Source: Polytrichum commune (lineage: Eukaryota > Streptophyta > Polytrichopsida > Polytrichales > Polytrichaceae). Taken from it: a stretch of 64,000 nt of DNA. Shown here piece by piece: positions 45,925 to 58,909 of the stretch (positions are counted from its first letter, which is position 1; the number at the start of each line of letters is the position of its first letter). The notes under the pieces were generated by a model, which saw only the letters and a list, made by a program, of their open reading frames with translations, did no database searches and was not told the origin of the DNA. The position numbers and the translations under genes are program-made. The stretch is taken from NCBI GenBank assembly GCA_950295325.1, contig OX485806.1, forward strand, positions 15,006,001 to 15,070,000. The letters run 5' to 3'.

Positions 45925-46025
45925 TTTGAGATAGATCAACAATAAACATGTAGAGGGTCAAGTTTTTATGTTGAATGGATGAGACATATGCTCGTATGCA
46001 ATAACTTAACTTCCCTCTCTCCATC
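45925..46025. repeat. dispersed repeat shared with 33700, 44300 and 56700
   Basis: The segment GATCAACAATAAACATGTAG, AGGGTCAAGTTTTTATGTTG, AATGGATGAGACATATGCTC and GTATGCAATAA is similar to 33690-33780, 44150-44350 and 56655-56745, all followed by pyrimidine-rich CCCTCTCTCC-type sequence. These may be ends of one larger element family; its class is unknown. Confidence 0.55.
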
Positions 46026-47139
46026 CATGAGCAATGTGCAAACCATAACCATTACAAAATTTGTGATAGTTTGAAACTTGATGCAACCTCTTCATGTGAC
46101 CAAGGGGGGGGGGGGTTGTTTACACCAGTGACCAATGATCATGAGCACCGCTTTTTAAATTTTCTCATTGGTTGGGAAATGAATGAGGGGCCTCCCAATC
46201 ATGTTGATGATTATTGAATCTATATTAGTTTCTAGTGCATACTTCAATGTTATCTAAACACTTGTCTTTTGGGTTGTCCATTCTTAGGTCTCCACCTAAG
46301 CCCGCACCACTCAAATAAAGGTGTCCCCTCCAAAAAATCAATAAGCAAATCATGCATGCTTTACCTTAATAACATGTCAACATGGTTTGAAAGTTGTAGT
46401 ACCATGGCAAGTTCAACTCTTCGCATGTTAAATCTTGATTTAGTTTGCAACCTCATCGTTTTCTTCTTCTTTAGAAGTTTCAACCACATATCTGTGACAT
46501 GTGACATTCTCGATTCATTTAAAAAGAAGAAGAAAAGAATGTTAAAGGTGCCACAACGCATCCAACAACATGAACCCATCCTTTCTCCCATGGACCCACA
46601 AATGCATTTTTTAAGCCAAATGAAATAACCGTTTCAAAAATCCAACCCCGTATTTGTTGATTCTTATACCTATACACATCATCATAACTTTGTTTTGTAA
46701 TACAATTAATACAAACAAATACAAAGGAATACTACGATATCCAAGTATGATCGGGCACGCACGTCTTTGCCAAAACCTAGCTTCCACATCACCATGTAAG
46801 GAGTTCCAATAGATCACAAGATACCATGCGACCACTTATTGACAAAAAAAATGAAAACAATAAAACAATCAATTTCCTCCTAATATGAGCAGCACGTAGC
46901 ACCATGTGAGTCGAGGGCTGATACATTCTAACGTGGACTAATAATTCAGAGCCTTTGATGCCATGTTAAGAATCAAAAGCTGCCTACGGGAAATGAAGCC
47001 TTTTATAGTATAATATAGCTCGAAGAAGTTTTCACGTTCCCAATGGACGAGTTTACCGAAGTTTTAAGACGTCATGAAGGACCTATTCCTCATGGTACCA
47101 CCCCAAGCTATGGCATTTCCCCTTGTATGTAAGAAGTAA
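46026..47139. other. intergenic, no gene seen
   Basis: Non-coding sequence with a G10 run near 46107-46116 and AAGAAGAAG-type low complexity around 46460 and 46525. No RNA gene recognised. Confidence 0.4.
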
Positions 47140-48599
47140 GTGTTTATGTACATACAGAAACCCAATGGAACTGACATCCCACTTCAAAATTTGGCGCCAC
47201 TTCCCCTACAAATAGAAACCGACCCCCCTGACGCACCTTCACCCACCGGGGCCCCTTGCGTTTGCGGCCGGCAGTCCCCTCCTCTCCTTGTCCCTCTCAG
47301 CGCCGTGCTTGAGCGCGCCTACATGACGCGGATGCGCGTCAACGTCGTGTGTTGGGTGGTAGGGGAGGAGGGTCGGAAAGTAGGGCTGGCTCGCGGGTGT
47401 TCTGGGGCAGACGCGCGGATGCGTCCGGCGGCAGTGGTCCGCTGCCGTGGCCGGCCGGGTGCGTGCGTCCGTGCGTGCGGGCGTTCGTGCCGCAGACGCG
47501 CGTCGACGTGGGGTAGGCGAGGAGGGTCGGAAAGTAGGGCTGGCTTCCATACCCTAGCCCGTCCATCGAGTGTCGTCCCCCTCTCGCCTCTTCCTTTTGC
47601 AGCGCCCGAGGGAGGACTGACAGCTCCACAGGCTAGCGCCTCGAGTCCCTTCCAATCCACACCGTCCTCATCAACGCACCCGCAACCAGGCTCAATTGCT
47701 CCACAATCGTGGCCGTGGCACGCCGCAAGCCCCGCGCATTTTTTTTTTTTTTTTTTTTTCCCCCACTGCGCTTCTTTGGGCGTTTCGAGGCCCCAAAAAC
47801 AGGCTGCTCTGTGCTTTGGGGTTTGGTGTGGTTTGGGTTGGGGTTGCGATTCCTGCTGCTGCTGCTGCTGCTGCTGCGGCGTCTGGACCGTCCGTCCGTT
47901 CGCTCGCTTGTTTCACCAGGGCGGGCTTTTGCTGGCCTCCAGTAACTTAGTGGTCCCTACTGAAGTGGTGGCAGTGCAGGAAAAGAGGTTTCGCGACAGG
48001 TTTTGGTTGGTGTGGTGCGGCAGGTTTGGGTTCGCGTGCGTTTGTGCGTTCGTGGTGTCTTAGGGTAGGCCTTGGGGGCTTGCTTCTGGTTGCGCCATCG
48101 ACGTGCTTATCGGCTCGGTTTGGTTTGGTGCTGCGAGGGAGAGGGAGGAGAAGGAGGAGGAGGAGGAGGGGTGTTGTGGCCGCGGAGGTTCTGGAGGAAT
48201 TCGTCCGTAGGTTTTTTGGTAGGTGTAGGAGACGAAGAGTCCGGGGGGAGTGGGAGCTTCGAGTGGGGGGTTGAGAGCTTGACGTTACGATCTGTTGTAT
48301 GGCGGCGAGTCGAGGCGGGGTGTGAGGATGGAGAGGTGATTCGTGGGTGAGCTGTTATGGTGGTAAGAAGGTAGAGAGAGAGAGAGAGAGAGACGGGGAT
48401 TTGGGGTTCTTGAGGGCAGACAATGCAGAAGCATCAACACCATGTGAATGGTGTAGCAGCAGCAGAGCAGGAGCAGAGCAGGAGCATCATCCGTATTTGT
48501 GTGGAGTTTATTGTATTGACAGTTGGCGCTACCGGGACCGGGACAGGGGATGCTACCGTACTGCGCTGGGCCTCCTCATGCGGGGCTTGGTAGTGCGAC
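47140..48599 (+). promoter_or_regulatory. GC-rich leader/promoter of the ubiquitin protease, rich in simple repeats
   Basis: This is a sharp rise in GC compared with the rest of the window. It contains a T21 tract (47739-47759), (CTG/TGC)n at 47852-47877, (GGA)n at about 48140-48170 and (GA)n at 48372-48392. A GGAGGGTCGGAAAGTAGGGC block is repeated at about 47367 and 47520. Long open frames here arise from GC-richness and shift between registers, so I regard them as non-coding. An in-frame TAG lies directly upstream of the protease start codon. Confidence 0.55.
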
Positions 48600-51500
48600 A
48601 TGGCTTGTCCGTCGCTTCTGCCATCTCTCTATATCACCTGGCAGCCTGCCCCTGCCCTTCGACGAAAGGGGGCTCCTCTTGGTCTGAGAAACTTGGGAAA
48701 CACCTGTTATCTCAATAGCGTATTGCAATGCCTCACCTACACTCCCCCCCTCGCCAATTTTTGCGTCCTCAATCTTCATTCCAATACTTGTAAGTTATTA
48801 CTCGAATCATCCGCATCCCCCATCCCCCCCTCTTAACCCGTTAATATTTTAGTCTTCAGCTCGTTGAAGTTTGTTTGTGGGTAGTTTTCTGTTGCTGTCG
48901 TTGTTTCGACAACACTTTGCACGTGTGATGATGTCTTGGTGCGACTGTCATACTCACAGGAAGGTATTCATTCATGCAGGTAATCAATATAACAGCAAGA
49001 ATAACAGTAATTGCCCATTCTGCTTTTTGGAGAAACGTATTCAACGCTCTTTAACATCTGAAGGTGCTATTGATGCACCCGTTAAGATACACAATCGGCT
49101 GCAGCATTTCGCAAAGCACTTTCGGAATGGTCGACAGGAGGATGCTCATGAGCTCCTTCGATATGCAATTGAAGCCTGTAATCATGTGTGTGTACAGCTG
49201 CATAAGATACTACAAGGGGGTAAAGTGCTTCCTAAACAGGGGGAAGCGAACAAGGGATCAAAGGAGGAGCCACATACGGTGGTGAAGGAGATTTTTGGAG
49301 GGCTGTTACAAAGCCAAGTAAAATGCCACTCGTGTAGTACAGAATCTAATAAACTTGACGAGATTATGGATCTCAGCCTTGACATTATGCGCGTCACGTC
49401 TCTTAGTGAGGCTTTGTGCCGCTTCTTCCAGCCAGAGGTGCTAGATGGGGACAACAAGTACCGCTGTGACCAGTACGTCCAAACCCACTCTCACGTTTTT
49501 CATAACTTGTAGTGACCCTTCCTCGGTTGCTGCTGCCCCACCCATAATCTACTCTCATGTGAGTCATCTTGTGGTATAGCAAAGCTCCCTCATTGGAGAC
49601 TGAAGTTGTGGTTCTAGGATAAATTTATGATTGGAGATATATCCGGTCAAACCTTCCTCCTCTACTCTTGTGACTGTTGAAGGAATCTAATCCACAGGCA
49701 TAAGTAGATTCAAAGTCACTCAGATTGGGTAAACATATGGCTCTCCTTCATAAGAGTTATCTTGTGATCAAGTGTGAAGGCCACAGAGGTGCTCGTAAGA
49801 ACTTGGAAGGCTCTGCTTCTTGCATTGTACCGTAAGGAAGGGGATAGTCTAAGTTTCATTTGAGGTATGGTCGATTGTGGAGAGATGTGCCAGTGTTAAT
49901 AGCGTGGCTAGAACCTGTTTTGGTTCGTCTATCTCTTTATATCTGTCCGTAAGGAACCCCTGATGCCCTCAAGTACTTAACGTAGGCTGCGTCTCTTTAC
50001 TCCTTTTTAAAATTTTATTTTATTTTAGCTTGTCATATGCTTCCTCCAGATGATCTTGCTGAATACTTTATTGCTACATTGCTCAATCTATTTAAGACAT
50101 AGAGAGAAACACCTCAACCTTCGCATTTTGTATCATAAATTTTCCATGTTTCAAGGCTTCTGTTCCTGCTCCAATATCCCATTCTTAGTAAGCACCAAGA
50201 AATTTAGGGGTGAGAATGGGGAACAATTTAGTATTGCCATTTGGGATTGAGGTCTCTTTTTGCTATTTGAGGTCTATTAAAGAAGTATACCCTTGACCTA
50301 GGCTTAGCTAAGATGTGTCTGGATGCCTTCAAAAAAATGTACAAATGTTGGTCCTGTATTTTCCCCTAGAGATGCGCCTTGTTGTTTCTAATATGTTGTC
50401 TTATGCTCAAATCTTGTGTCTTCTTTCAATTTGTTGGGATTTTTCTATGGGCTGACAAAGTTGCATATATTTGCAGATGCAAAAAGCTCTCTGCTGCTCG
50501 AAAGCAAATGTCTGTGTATCGGGCTCCTAACATCCTGGTTATTCAGTTAAAGGTACACTTAAAATCTATATACTTGAATTTGTCATTTGAAAGAATAATG
50601 CTGTTAGCTTTTTCTACTGGCGTTTTTTGGAGTTTGGAATTGTACAAGTAGCAACCCCACCCAGTAGTCTTTATTTTGCATGAGATGGCATGTCAGGAGA
50701 GGTGGGTAGGACATTTGTAGTTGCAGGTAGTCACTACAGGTGCATGTAATTAACCTCTTAGTTATGTTAGAAGTGAATGCTCTTATCTGATTCTCCTTGT
50801 CAATCTCCTGATGCAGAGGTTCGAAAACATTTTTGGGGGCAAAATAGACCGGCATGTACATTTTGAGGAACGATTAAGCCTTGCTGGCAACATGTGCAGA
50901 GCAGGCAAGGTATGTGCACTGGTTTGTCGCTCACAAGGCTAGGTGGAGTGGCGAGTTGGGGTGGAAACATGTATTGTAGTAGTAATAAGGAGATATGATA
51001 GTGGCTCTGTCTGGTATTTCTATACATCTTCTTTGGCCTGTGATGCTGGATCAATTTGATGTGTAAGAGAATCACCTAGTTTTTGTTGCTTTCAATTATC
51101 CATTATTTTTAATTGACATCTGGAGGTTTGTGATCAGCAGGATGCACGGCCAGAGTATTCTTTGTATGGAATCGTCGTTCATGCTGGATCATCGCAAGAT
51201 TCTGGACATTACTATGCTTATGTGAAGGTATTGAGGGAAAAGTGTGGTGACAGAAGAATGTGGTTGAGTTGCTACTAAAGAGAACTAGATTTTGTTTAAG
51301 TGTGTTGTGAACTGTTGTCAAGTTGAATAGAATCAGTTCATGTTCAATAAACTAGATTGCCAGTTGTCATGATGATCTTTTTACTCCTAGTTTCACATAA
51401 ACATGACTTGTGTGGCTTTTGCCACTCCATCTGTGATAATCCCATTTGCCTTTTGTGTCTGTCTAACTAGTTGTTCCAGCTGTGTCCTTGGCGTGGTTTC

Positions 51501-53386
51501 TCTCGTATGCATGTTGCAGTTTATAGTGATTTTAAATTTAATGGGATGGCAAAGTTATGATTTTAGGGATCTTCTTAAACGACCTTTTTCTTGCTCATAA
51601 CAGGAAGCAAGTGGAAGATGGTACTGCTGTGATGATGCCAGTGTGACTCAAGTGAATGCCCAGACTGTTCTGGCAGAGAAAGCTTACATGCTTTTCTATG
51701 TTCGAAGTACTTTGAGTCCCAAGATCCCAAAGAATGAATATGGTTCATCCATCACCTCGCAGCCAGCCTCATCAGACACTCAGTTTTCAACAACACTTTC
51801 TGGGTCCACAGTTGGAAATAGCAACGGCACAAATGGCAGTATAAGCAGAGGGGTAACAAAGCCACACTTGAAGTTTGGAAGTATTGCAGCTTTTAATGGC
51901 CGCGTGGCTTCACATGCTGAGAATGGTGCTGAAAATTTGGCTAATGGGAAACCTGGAATTAAAGTGAATGGGAGCCATAACGGGTCTTCTGAGAGCAATG
52001 GTATATCTGAAAGTGATCGCTTGTCATCAGTGATGGCAGACACGATAGATATGCCTATCTGGGGACCGCTTCCCCAACCTTCAAGTCCTGTACAAGCTGG
52101 AAGGATGGGCGAGTCAAGTTTGCTAGTAGCATCCACACTGACAGATGGCGTCTCAGCTGTTTCAGCCCAGACACAAGTGACAGTCAGTGATCCTGTTGGA
52201 GACAATTCTGTCATCTTCTCAAAGCAGAATGGAGTTTCTTCTGAGGATACCAGCTCCTGTGTCATGGTATGAATCATTTCTTTGTCACATCCTGGTTATC
52301 TGTTACTAAGGCTTTGTATTTTTTGATTCTATCTGCTTGGACAGTTTGTTTAAGAGACTTTTATGGAGAGAGAGAGTATTGGATATATAATCAAAAAAGC
52401 AGTTTGATCAAGAATACCACTAAGCCTAGGCTTCCTGAATATGGCATGATTTCTTTGTGCACGTTTTACATGAGATGCTCAGGACATTGATAGTTTTGCA
52501 TCTTCTGTCTCACAGGAAAACAGTGGAGTAGAAAATAGGAAAATTTTGCCAGTTGAGCATAAAAAGGATATCTCAGGCGAGAAAAAAGCAGGCCAGAAAA
52601 GGAAACGGGAAGAGGGTTGTGGTTCTTCTACAGCAGCTGTAGATGCAGCAAAGCATGTCGCAATGTCTGGAGATGTCATTGAGAAGCCTGCTTCAACAAA
52701 AATGGAGCACTTGTCAGAGCTTGAGAAGCTGAAAATGACGTAAGTGGCACATGTCATGTCTATTGAATGATGTTAGATGTTTGTAGTGCTTCTAAAGGCT
52801 GATTAGGTTACAAACCTGGCACCATATGAATGCTAACAAAAGAATATTGGATTGTAACCAGGCTTGAGCTGAAGGGGCGGGAACAGCTGCTGGAGTCTGG
52901 TTGGTGTGACAAACTGAAAGAGTCTATGAGGGCGGCTAAAAAGCAACGCAGTGGTCAGCTTTGGTCTAGAGATACAGACAAAGCACTTCTAAAGTATGCT
53001 TTTTTTACATCCCTGTAGCTGCTTGACAAGTTCTTTACAGTGTAGTCCTGGACAATAAGAGTTAATATCTAAACTACATTGTTGTTGTTTCCTGAACCAC
53101 AAGTACAACAAACACAAGGAAGCAATTTACACAGAGGTAGATGTTTTCATTAGGTGAATGCCATGTCATATACTACAAGGTATACAAATACTGTAAATAA
53201 GTAATTAGTATCTGTCTTCCTGAAGTGTAAAACTCTGCTGCTGTTTATTAACCAGATGCACTTTATCCACGCAGGAAGCAATTGATTGTGGATGTCCAAG
53301 AATCTTTCAAGCTTCAGATTCCCAAGCCTTTGAAAGAGCATCTAGTGGAGCAACTACGCACCTTTTTTATGCCAAAAGACAGCTAG
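48600..53386 (+). CDS. ubiquitin-specific protease, UBP23/USP36-USP42 type
   Basis: A cysteine protease that removes ubiquitin from substrates. Exons: 48600-48789, 48980-49472, 50477-50552, 50817-50909, 51138-51227, 51604-52266, 52516-52739, 52862-52993 and 53275-53386, all in phase, 690 aa. The Cys box [18 protein letters not shown] carries catalytic C36. Then follow [45 protein letters not shown], a zinc-binding pair (CHSC...CDQC) and the His box [10 protein letters not shown] with H308, followed by the acidic residue in WYCCDDAS (324/325). After about residue 345 the protein is low-complexity, Ser- and Asn-rich, with a basic [11 protein letters not shown] patch (likely nuclear or nucleolar signal), then a conserved-looking helical end ([20 protein letters not shown]). 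Arabidopsis UBP23 is longer. The exon 5 start could be 51141 instead of 51138. Confidence 0.93.
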
Positions 53387-55304
53387 ATTTCTATGTCAGT
53401 GTTACAGCCTGACATACTCGAGATGCTGCCAGACTGCGGGTTGTATTTCATCCAGATTCAAGCTGGTTTCATTGGTCCCTGAAACTCCTTTCCCACATTT
53501 CTTGAGAAAATAAGAGCTTGGGCAGTCACCTGCATTGTATTCTTGTTTACACGTGTCACTCTCATGTCACAATACTTCCTTTTGCAGTTTGGGTGGATGG
53601 GGGATCATAGAGTACTGTTTGGAGAAGGGATCTATTGAGAATCCATAACCTACATCCGGATGTTGGGAGCTTTTGGAAGTAGGGCCTTCAGTGCAGGTTG
53701 GTGCTGATTTTATTGATCAGAGTGAGAGGTAGGTGTTGCAAGGAAGAACAAGGAGCTTGCTTAGTAAAGCATAGGTTAGGTTGCCAGATTATCATGTCCC
53801 TCTGGCTACAAGTTCAGTGCATCTACATTTTGAAGAAGTTAATGTGCATAACAAGCGAGTCTCAAATTGAAGACTATCATTAGGACTAACCTGCTGTTGG
53901 AGTGATGATACATTTATCATATATATTATCCTCATCTTACCCATGCAAGTCAGCAATTGAGGGTAGACCTCACCGTAACCTGCAGCTAGAGGTCCTGTGC
54001 AGGTCACATCTGTTCACTGCTCTTCACCACATTACGGAAGGACGTACTCTAGTTTGGGCTAGGTATTAAGCATATGCTTGGAGCAGTCTATTCTACAGAT
54101 CAATTGAGAGAGTATCTCCATTTTTTTCTTCTTGTTCATTAGTATTGGACCTCACAGCTGGGTGGCTGGGTAACATGTTTGTTTTGTGAGGCTGGTCATG
54201 TACGATGTTAACATGCTCTTCTACTTTTGAAAGAGCTTGGCCAGCCTGTCGGCTGCATTGATATCTTTGTTCCACGAGCTTGCCACAATGGTTGACTCTT
54301 TATGATGAATTTTGAGAAGGTTACTTTTTGTCACTGGGCTGTGCATCATGTTTGTAGAACTGTTCTTCATGGGTGGTGTTTCCTGCCTGCAGTGATGCAG
54401 TTTTGGCCAATTAATGAACATTTACTTTGTACATATGCAGCCCTGAATTGGGCTTGTTGCAGATGGTAAGTCTTGAGAGTTAAGAATCATGTTATTTCAT
54501 GCGCACCTGGTTGTGGTATTACTCTGATGGAAATCTGTGCAGTTAGGCTATCTTGTGGTTTTGAAAGTGTCATGCAGTTGAATTAGAAGACATTGTAAAG
54601 TATGCCGTTATTTTGTTGCTATTAGTGGCAATTTTTGAGCAGAATTATTCACCAGATGCAGGATTGGAATTCGAGATGAGATTGAGGATTATGGGCTGGT
54701 TGAAGTGATGTCATCACAAAGCAGTTGAAATGTATGTGGTTGTGACAAGGGGGTTTGAAGCATTCAGCTCTTGTACAAATTATTTCATGCATTCTAGATT
54801 GGAAACATTTGCGGGTGTCGAGGCAAATGTGGTTGAGGAACCTGAAGAAGTTGACAACAGTCGGAATGAACATGCAACCAATCATGTTGAAGTTATGCTT
54901 TTTGCATTTACTCCCCTTGAGCTGCTCGTCTTTGGAGAGGAAATCATTGCATTCGAAGGTGGAGCATGCACACTGACTTGCAAAACTGAGGCAATCAGCA
55001 AAATATCAAAACTTGGAAAGCCATATCTAGAAGAGTAGTGATCTTTTTGCCAAACCGTAAATTGGGTTAGATGTGCAACCAAGTTGGTTATCATTCTTTC
55101 AAATTTCAATTCGAGTGTTTTAGCAATGAGAGAAATTGCATTTTAAATGAATTGAGGTCGATTGCTTTAGTTTTGGAATTGTATTCATCACTCACCTTCA
55201 ATTACAAGAACAAGTTCATAATGCCACCTAGGGTTCTTCCTCTCATGTATGGTTAGTAGTGTGGTCTCTTAGGACATATTCTCTTACAATTATGAAGGTT
55301 TTCT
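53387..55304. other. 3' flank of the protease and intergenic
   Basis: This contains the likely 3' UTR. A 102-codon open frame at 54730-55038 has no recognised motif or supporting splice structure. Nothing else is assigned. Confidence 0.4.
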
Positions 55305-56322
55305 TTGATCATGAGAGCTTTACAAGAGGAGAAGATGTTGAATGCTATAGCCATGTTGTGGCATGGGCATAGCACACATGAAGTGTCAAAAATGTTGGAT
55401 ATCTCTCAATCTACACGCTCTAGAATTCGTGAGAGTGTGTTCCTCATGTGGAGCCTTCTAGAGGAGGGTGCGCAAGAAGCATCACCCTTGCTCAACGGCG
55501 AGCGTGTGTAAGAGCCATCATAGTTGGTGGAGTAGATAATGTTGTAGACATGAGGAATGCATTGAGTGAGCACTTGAATGTGGTAGTGAGCACCAGTGTA
55601 GTGAGGCGTACACTTCGTGAAGCAAGTCTTGGGTCGTTAGAGAAGTGTAGGAAGTCGTTTGCTCACGGCCAAGAATGTGCGTTGCAGGTTGGAATTTGCT
55701 CAACATCATCAAGATTGGACTATCCATGATTGGTATCGGATGTTTTTCTAGTGATGAGGCTAAGATCAATCGATTTCCGTTTGATGGCTGCACTTGGTGT
55801 TTGGTGAGGTATGGAGAATCTCAAAGCTCATTGTGTGAGTTAGATGATTAAACATGGAGGTAGTGCAATTTTTGTGTGGGGTTGTATGACTTCTTGTGGC
55901 ATGGGTTATATGTGCAAGATAGAGGGGGAGATGACACAAGCTTTGTATCTTAGCATTCTTCAAGATGGGGTAATGAAGACAAATAAATGGTATTGTTTCA
56001 ACCCTTCGTGTCATATTTTATAATGATAATGATCCTAAACATATTGCAAAATTAGTCAAGGAGTGGTTGTCAATGCAAAATTTTGATGTACTTACTTGGC
56101 CTCAATCACTTGACCTAACTCCAGTGGAGCATGTGTGCGCACTTGTGAAACAAAAATTAAACGAGTATCCAACACTAGTCAAAGGAATGCTTCCATTGTG
56201 GGAGCGTGTGCAAGTTTCTTACCATTTCATCACTCTTGAGTAGTGTCAAAAGTTCTATCATAACATGCCCTATCATATCCAAGTTGTTTTAGCTTTTGAA
56301 GGAAGGTGGACAAATTACTGAT
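55305..56322 (+). pseudogene. decayed Tc1-like (DD34E) transposase
   Basis: Fragments in successive frames align with the order of a Tc1 transposase. First comes a helix-turn-helix (EVSKMLDISQSTRSRIRESV). After a frame change near 55480 comes a second DNA-binding part (MRNALSEHLNVVVSTSVVRR). Then WTIHDWYRM is followed, after a frameshift near 55745, by SSDEAKINRFPFDG with the first catalytic Asp. Next are FVWGCMTSCGMGYMCKIEG, the NDNDPKH second Asp and SLDLTPVEH with the Glu. The Asp-to-Glu gap is 33 residues, one short of the canonical 34. It is clearly inactive. Terminal inverted repeats were not identified. Confidence 0.85.
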
Positions 56323-58909
56323 CTATAGGCAAATGTAGGTTACAAAATTGAGTCAATGTATGCAATTCTCTTCAAATCACTGTTTCTCCATGCGTAGTTT
56401 TGCAACAAACATGAGACTTTGGAAAAGATGTACTAGATTACCCCTATTAACTTACATAAGCAAAAAGTTTGTATATTCTTGCATGGCATTGTGTGTGAAA
56501 AACTGATGTATTGAGTCGTTGACTCAGTTTTGAGAGTGAGTGTACCTCTCATTTATCCAACATATATGTCTTAAAATAGCATGCAATCCAAATGCTATTA
56601 TTTGAAGTTCATTTGACATAGGAATCAACTTCAAAAACCCCGATAGTCCAAGTCATTTGAGATGAACTGGCCACAAACATATAAGGGGTCGGATGAGAAG
56701 TACGCTCACATTACAACAATTCTCTAGCTCCCTCACCGACTACCCTAGGATTGTGGGATGCAATACTAAGGAGAGTCGATGGGATTGTTAGAGAGGAAGA
56801 CTCTGAATTTCTCCCCTCCGGAATGTGTTCATGGTGTTGCGACTTCCTCCTTGGCTTGCCCTTGGTGTGAGGGACTAGGGTGGTGTTTGTAATCAATTTA
56901 TTCAACCCCACAAAACCCCATCTATCACCTAAATAAATAACCAACGTTGGGCAATCCGATATGAATTTGAGCCTGTTGGTCTTCCCCTGCTCAAGAATCT
57001 TTTTGGTGCAAGATGGGGTTTACTGTCTACCTTGCGGTGGGTGGGCCCTTCATCTATTACCTATATATATGGTCAATTATGCTACCCAAATTTCCAAACA
57101 TTATGTATCTTGATAGAAAGACTCGTGTAGTTTTAGCATGGAAATCATTAACATATCATAGCATCTCTTGTGATCATCAATGTAGGGTGTCGTGGTAATT
57201 AGAGTAGAGGCGCCCATAACCAAACATTTAGGAGGTTATGTGCCAACTTTGGAGAAGTATAAGGTGGTGCAAAAGTTTCCATGTAGGAAGATAGAAATGA
57301 GGATTGGAATTTTTTTGGGGTAATTTTATACCTCAAAATGAAATTATTTTGAAATTCTGAAGCCAAAAGTTGGCATGAACATATTACCAATGTCTAGAGT
57401 CTACCATAACTGCTCATTCCTCGTCACTATAGCACTCAAAATCTAGGGACATGTGTTATGGCACTATTGCTTTTGGCTTGATTGAAATTGAGTCCCAACC
57501 TTGTTGAAATTGAGTATGATCTTGATCGAAATTGAGGTACCCTATAGATTGCCAATGGGGTCTTGATTGGGAATAGGTGACTCTACTATAGATGGCCAAT
57601 TGGCTTTGAAGTTGGATTCCCAAAATTTAAGATAGTCATCATAGTCATTGATGGTAGCAATGCAAACCAATGTCGGGAAATAACCTACATATATAATGTA
57701 TAAATTATATGAATTAGAGAGGAAAAAAAATTGTTCAAAGTTGTGGTACAATCTGCCCTCTATATATGTTAACAATGAGGAGTGGAGATGTTTTTGAGAT
57801 ATATAGACAATTAACCCTTTAATAAATAAAAAGTTTAATGATCAAGAAAATGACACTCATCAATGAACGGGGAGATCTGGTGATTAGTGTAAAATTAGTC
57901 GAGTGAAATTGATAGATTACCGGCTTAATTTCAGTATTTTAGGCCAATTAACCGAAGGAAAAACTAGGTGTATAGAAAATCAACCGCTTTTGTAAAGTTA
58001 ATGACGGTTTTTTCATCCCTTATCATTCAAAAGTGGATAGATATTAGTTGTCCCACATCATCTCCCACCAATTCTTAGCTGGGTCGCTTGAGGGTATTTT
58101 CAGTTATATCCGACTCTCAGATTTGAAATGCGGTTCTCAGCCTTGTACTGGGAAAATACCATGTGGATTGTAAATGAAACTTTCACAGTGTATTGTGTCA
58201 ATTTGAACTCTTGGCGACTTGGCTTTTTACATTCTCTCTTCAATTCACTCTTTTCTTTTTATGAGCGCTCTTACGTTCTTTTTCTCTCAATTGCTAAGTT
58301 TGAGACTCTAAGTTCGTTTTCAATTATGTCACACGTTCACTTCCAATTATGATCACTCTCGCTCAATTTATTTATTTATTTTTAAAAGAATCTTTTTATG
58401 AAGGTTTGTTTCTTTGAGACTTTTGGTTCTTATTTTCACTGAAATCATTTTACAGTAAAAAAAACAAAATATCCGCTATAAGACAAAGAACTATGAGAGA
58501 TATGTTCTTAAGCAAAATGCAATCTGATTTGGTTGTGTTAGAAGTAGCTGCCCTTTTACAATCAGTCTTATCAAATTCAAAATAATAGCTATTTAATGTT
58601 AAAGTGGCAAAAAAAGCTTGGAAAAATGTATGGTATGAACAATTTAATTAGATATAATATACTTCAAAGTTGGGCAAATTTTATTTGGTAAATTTTATAG
58701 AGATAAAAATGCTAAAAATGTATATGGTAAGGATGGATTTGGTAATATTAGAGTTATATTTTTTAAGACCATCAGAACTCTAAGAAACACAAAATGTAAG
58801 CTGGATAGTAATACAACAAAGTGAGAAAGTTATGGACAAAATATTAGAGCAACTAATGAATGTTGTGATGAACCCCTTCTAACCCTATTCAAATAATTTT
58901 TTTCAAAAA
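56323..58909. other. AT-rich intergenic, no gene seen
   Basis: It contains a copy of the dispersed repeat at about 56655-56745. The rest has only short open frames and AT-rich low-complexity tracts. Confidence 0.4.

Noticed and set aside
47140-48063. 307-codon open frame on the plus strand
   Set aside because: It lies in a GC-rich, repeat-rich leader where several frames on both strands are open. The translation is low-complexity (poly-Phe, poly-Cys from T and TGC repeats) with no domain.
54730-55038. 102-codon open frame downstream of the protease
   Set aside because: No domain, homopolymer or compositional sign of coding; it may be chance. It could not be linked in phase to any exon.
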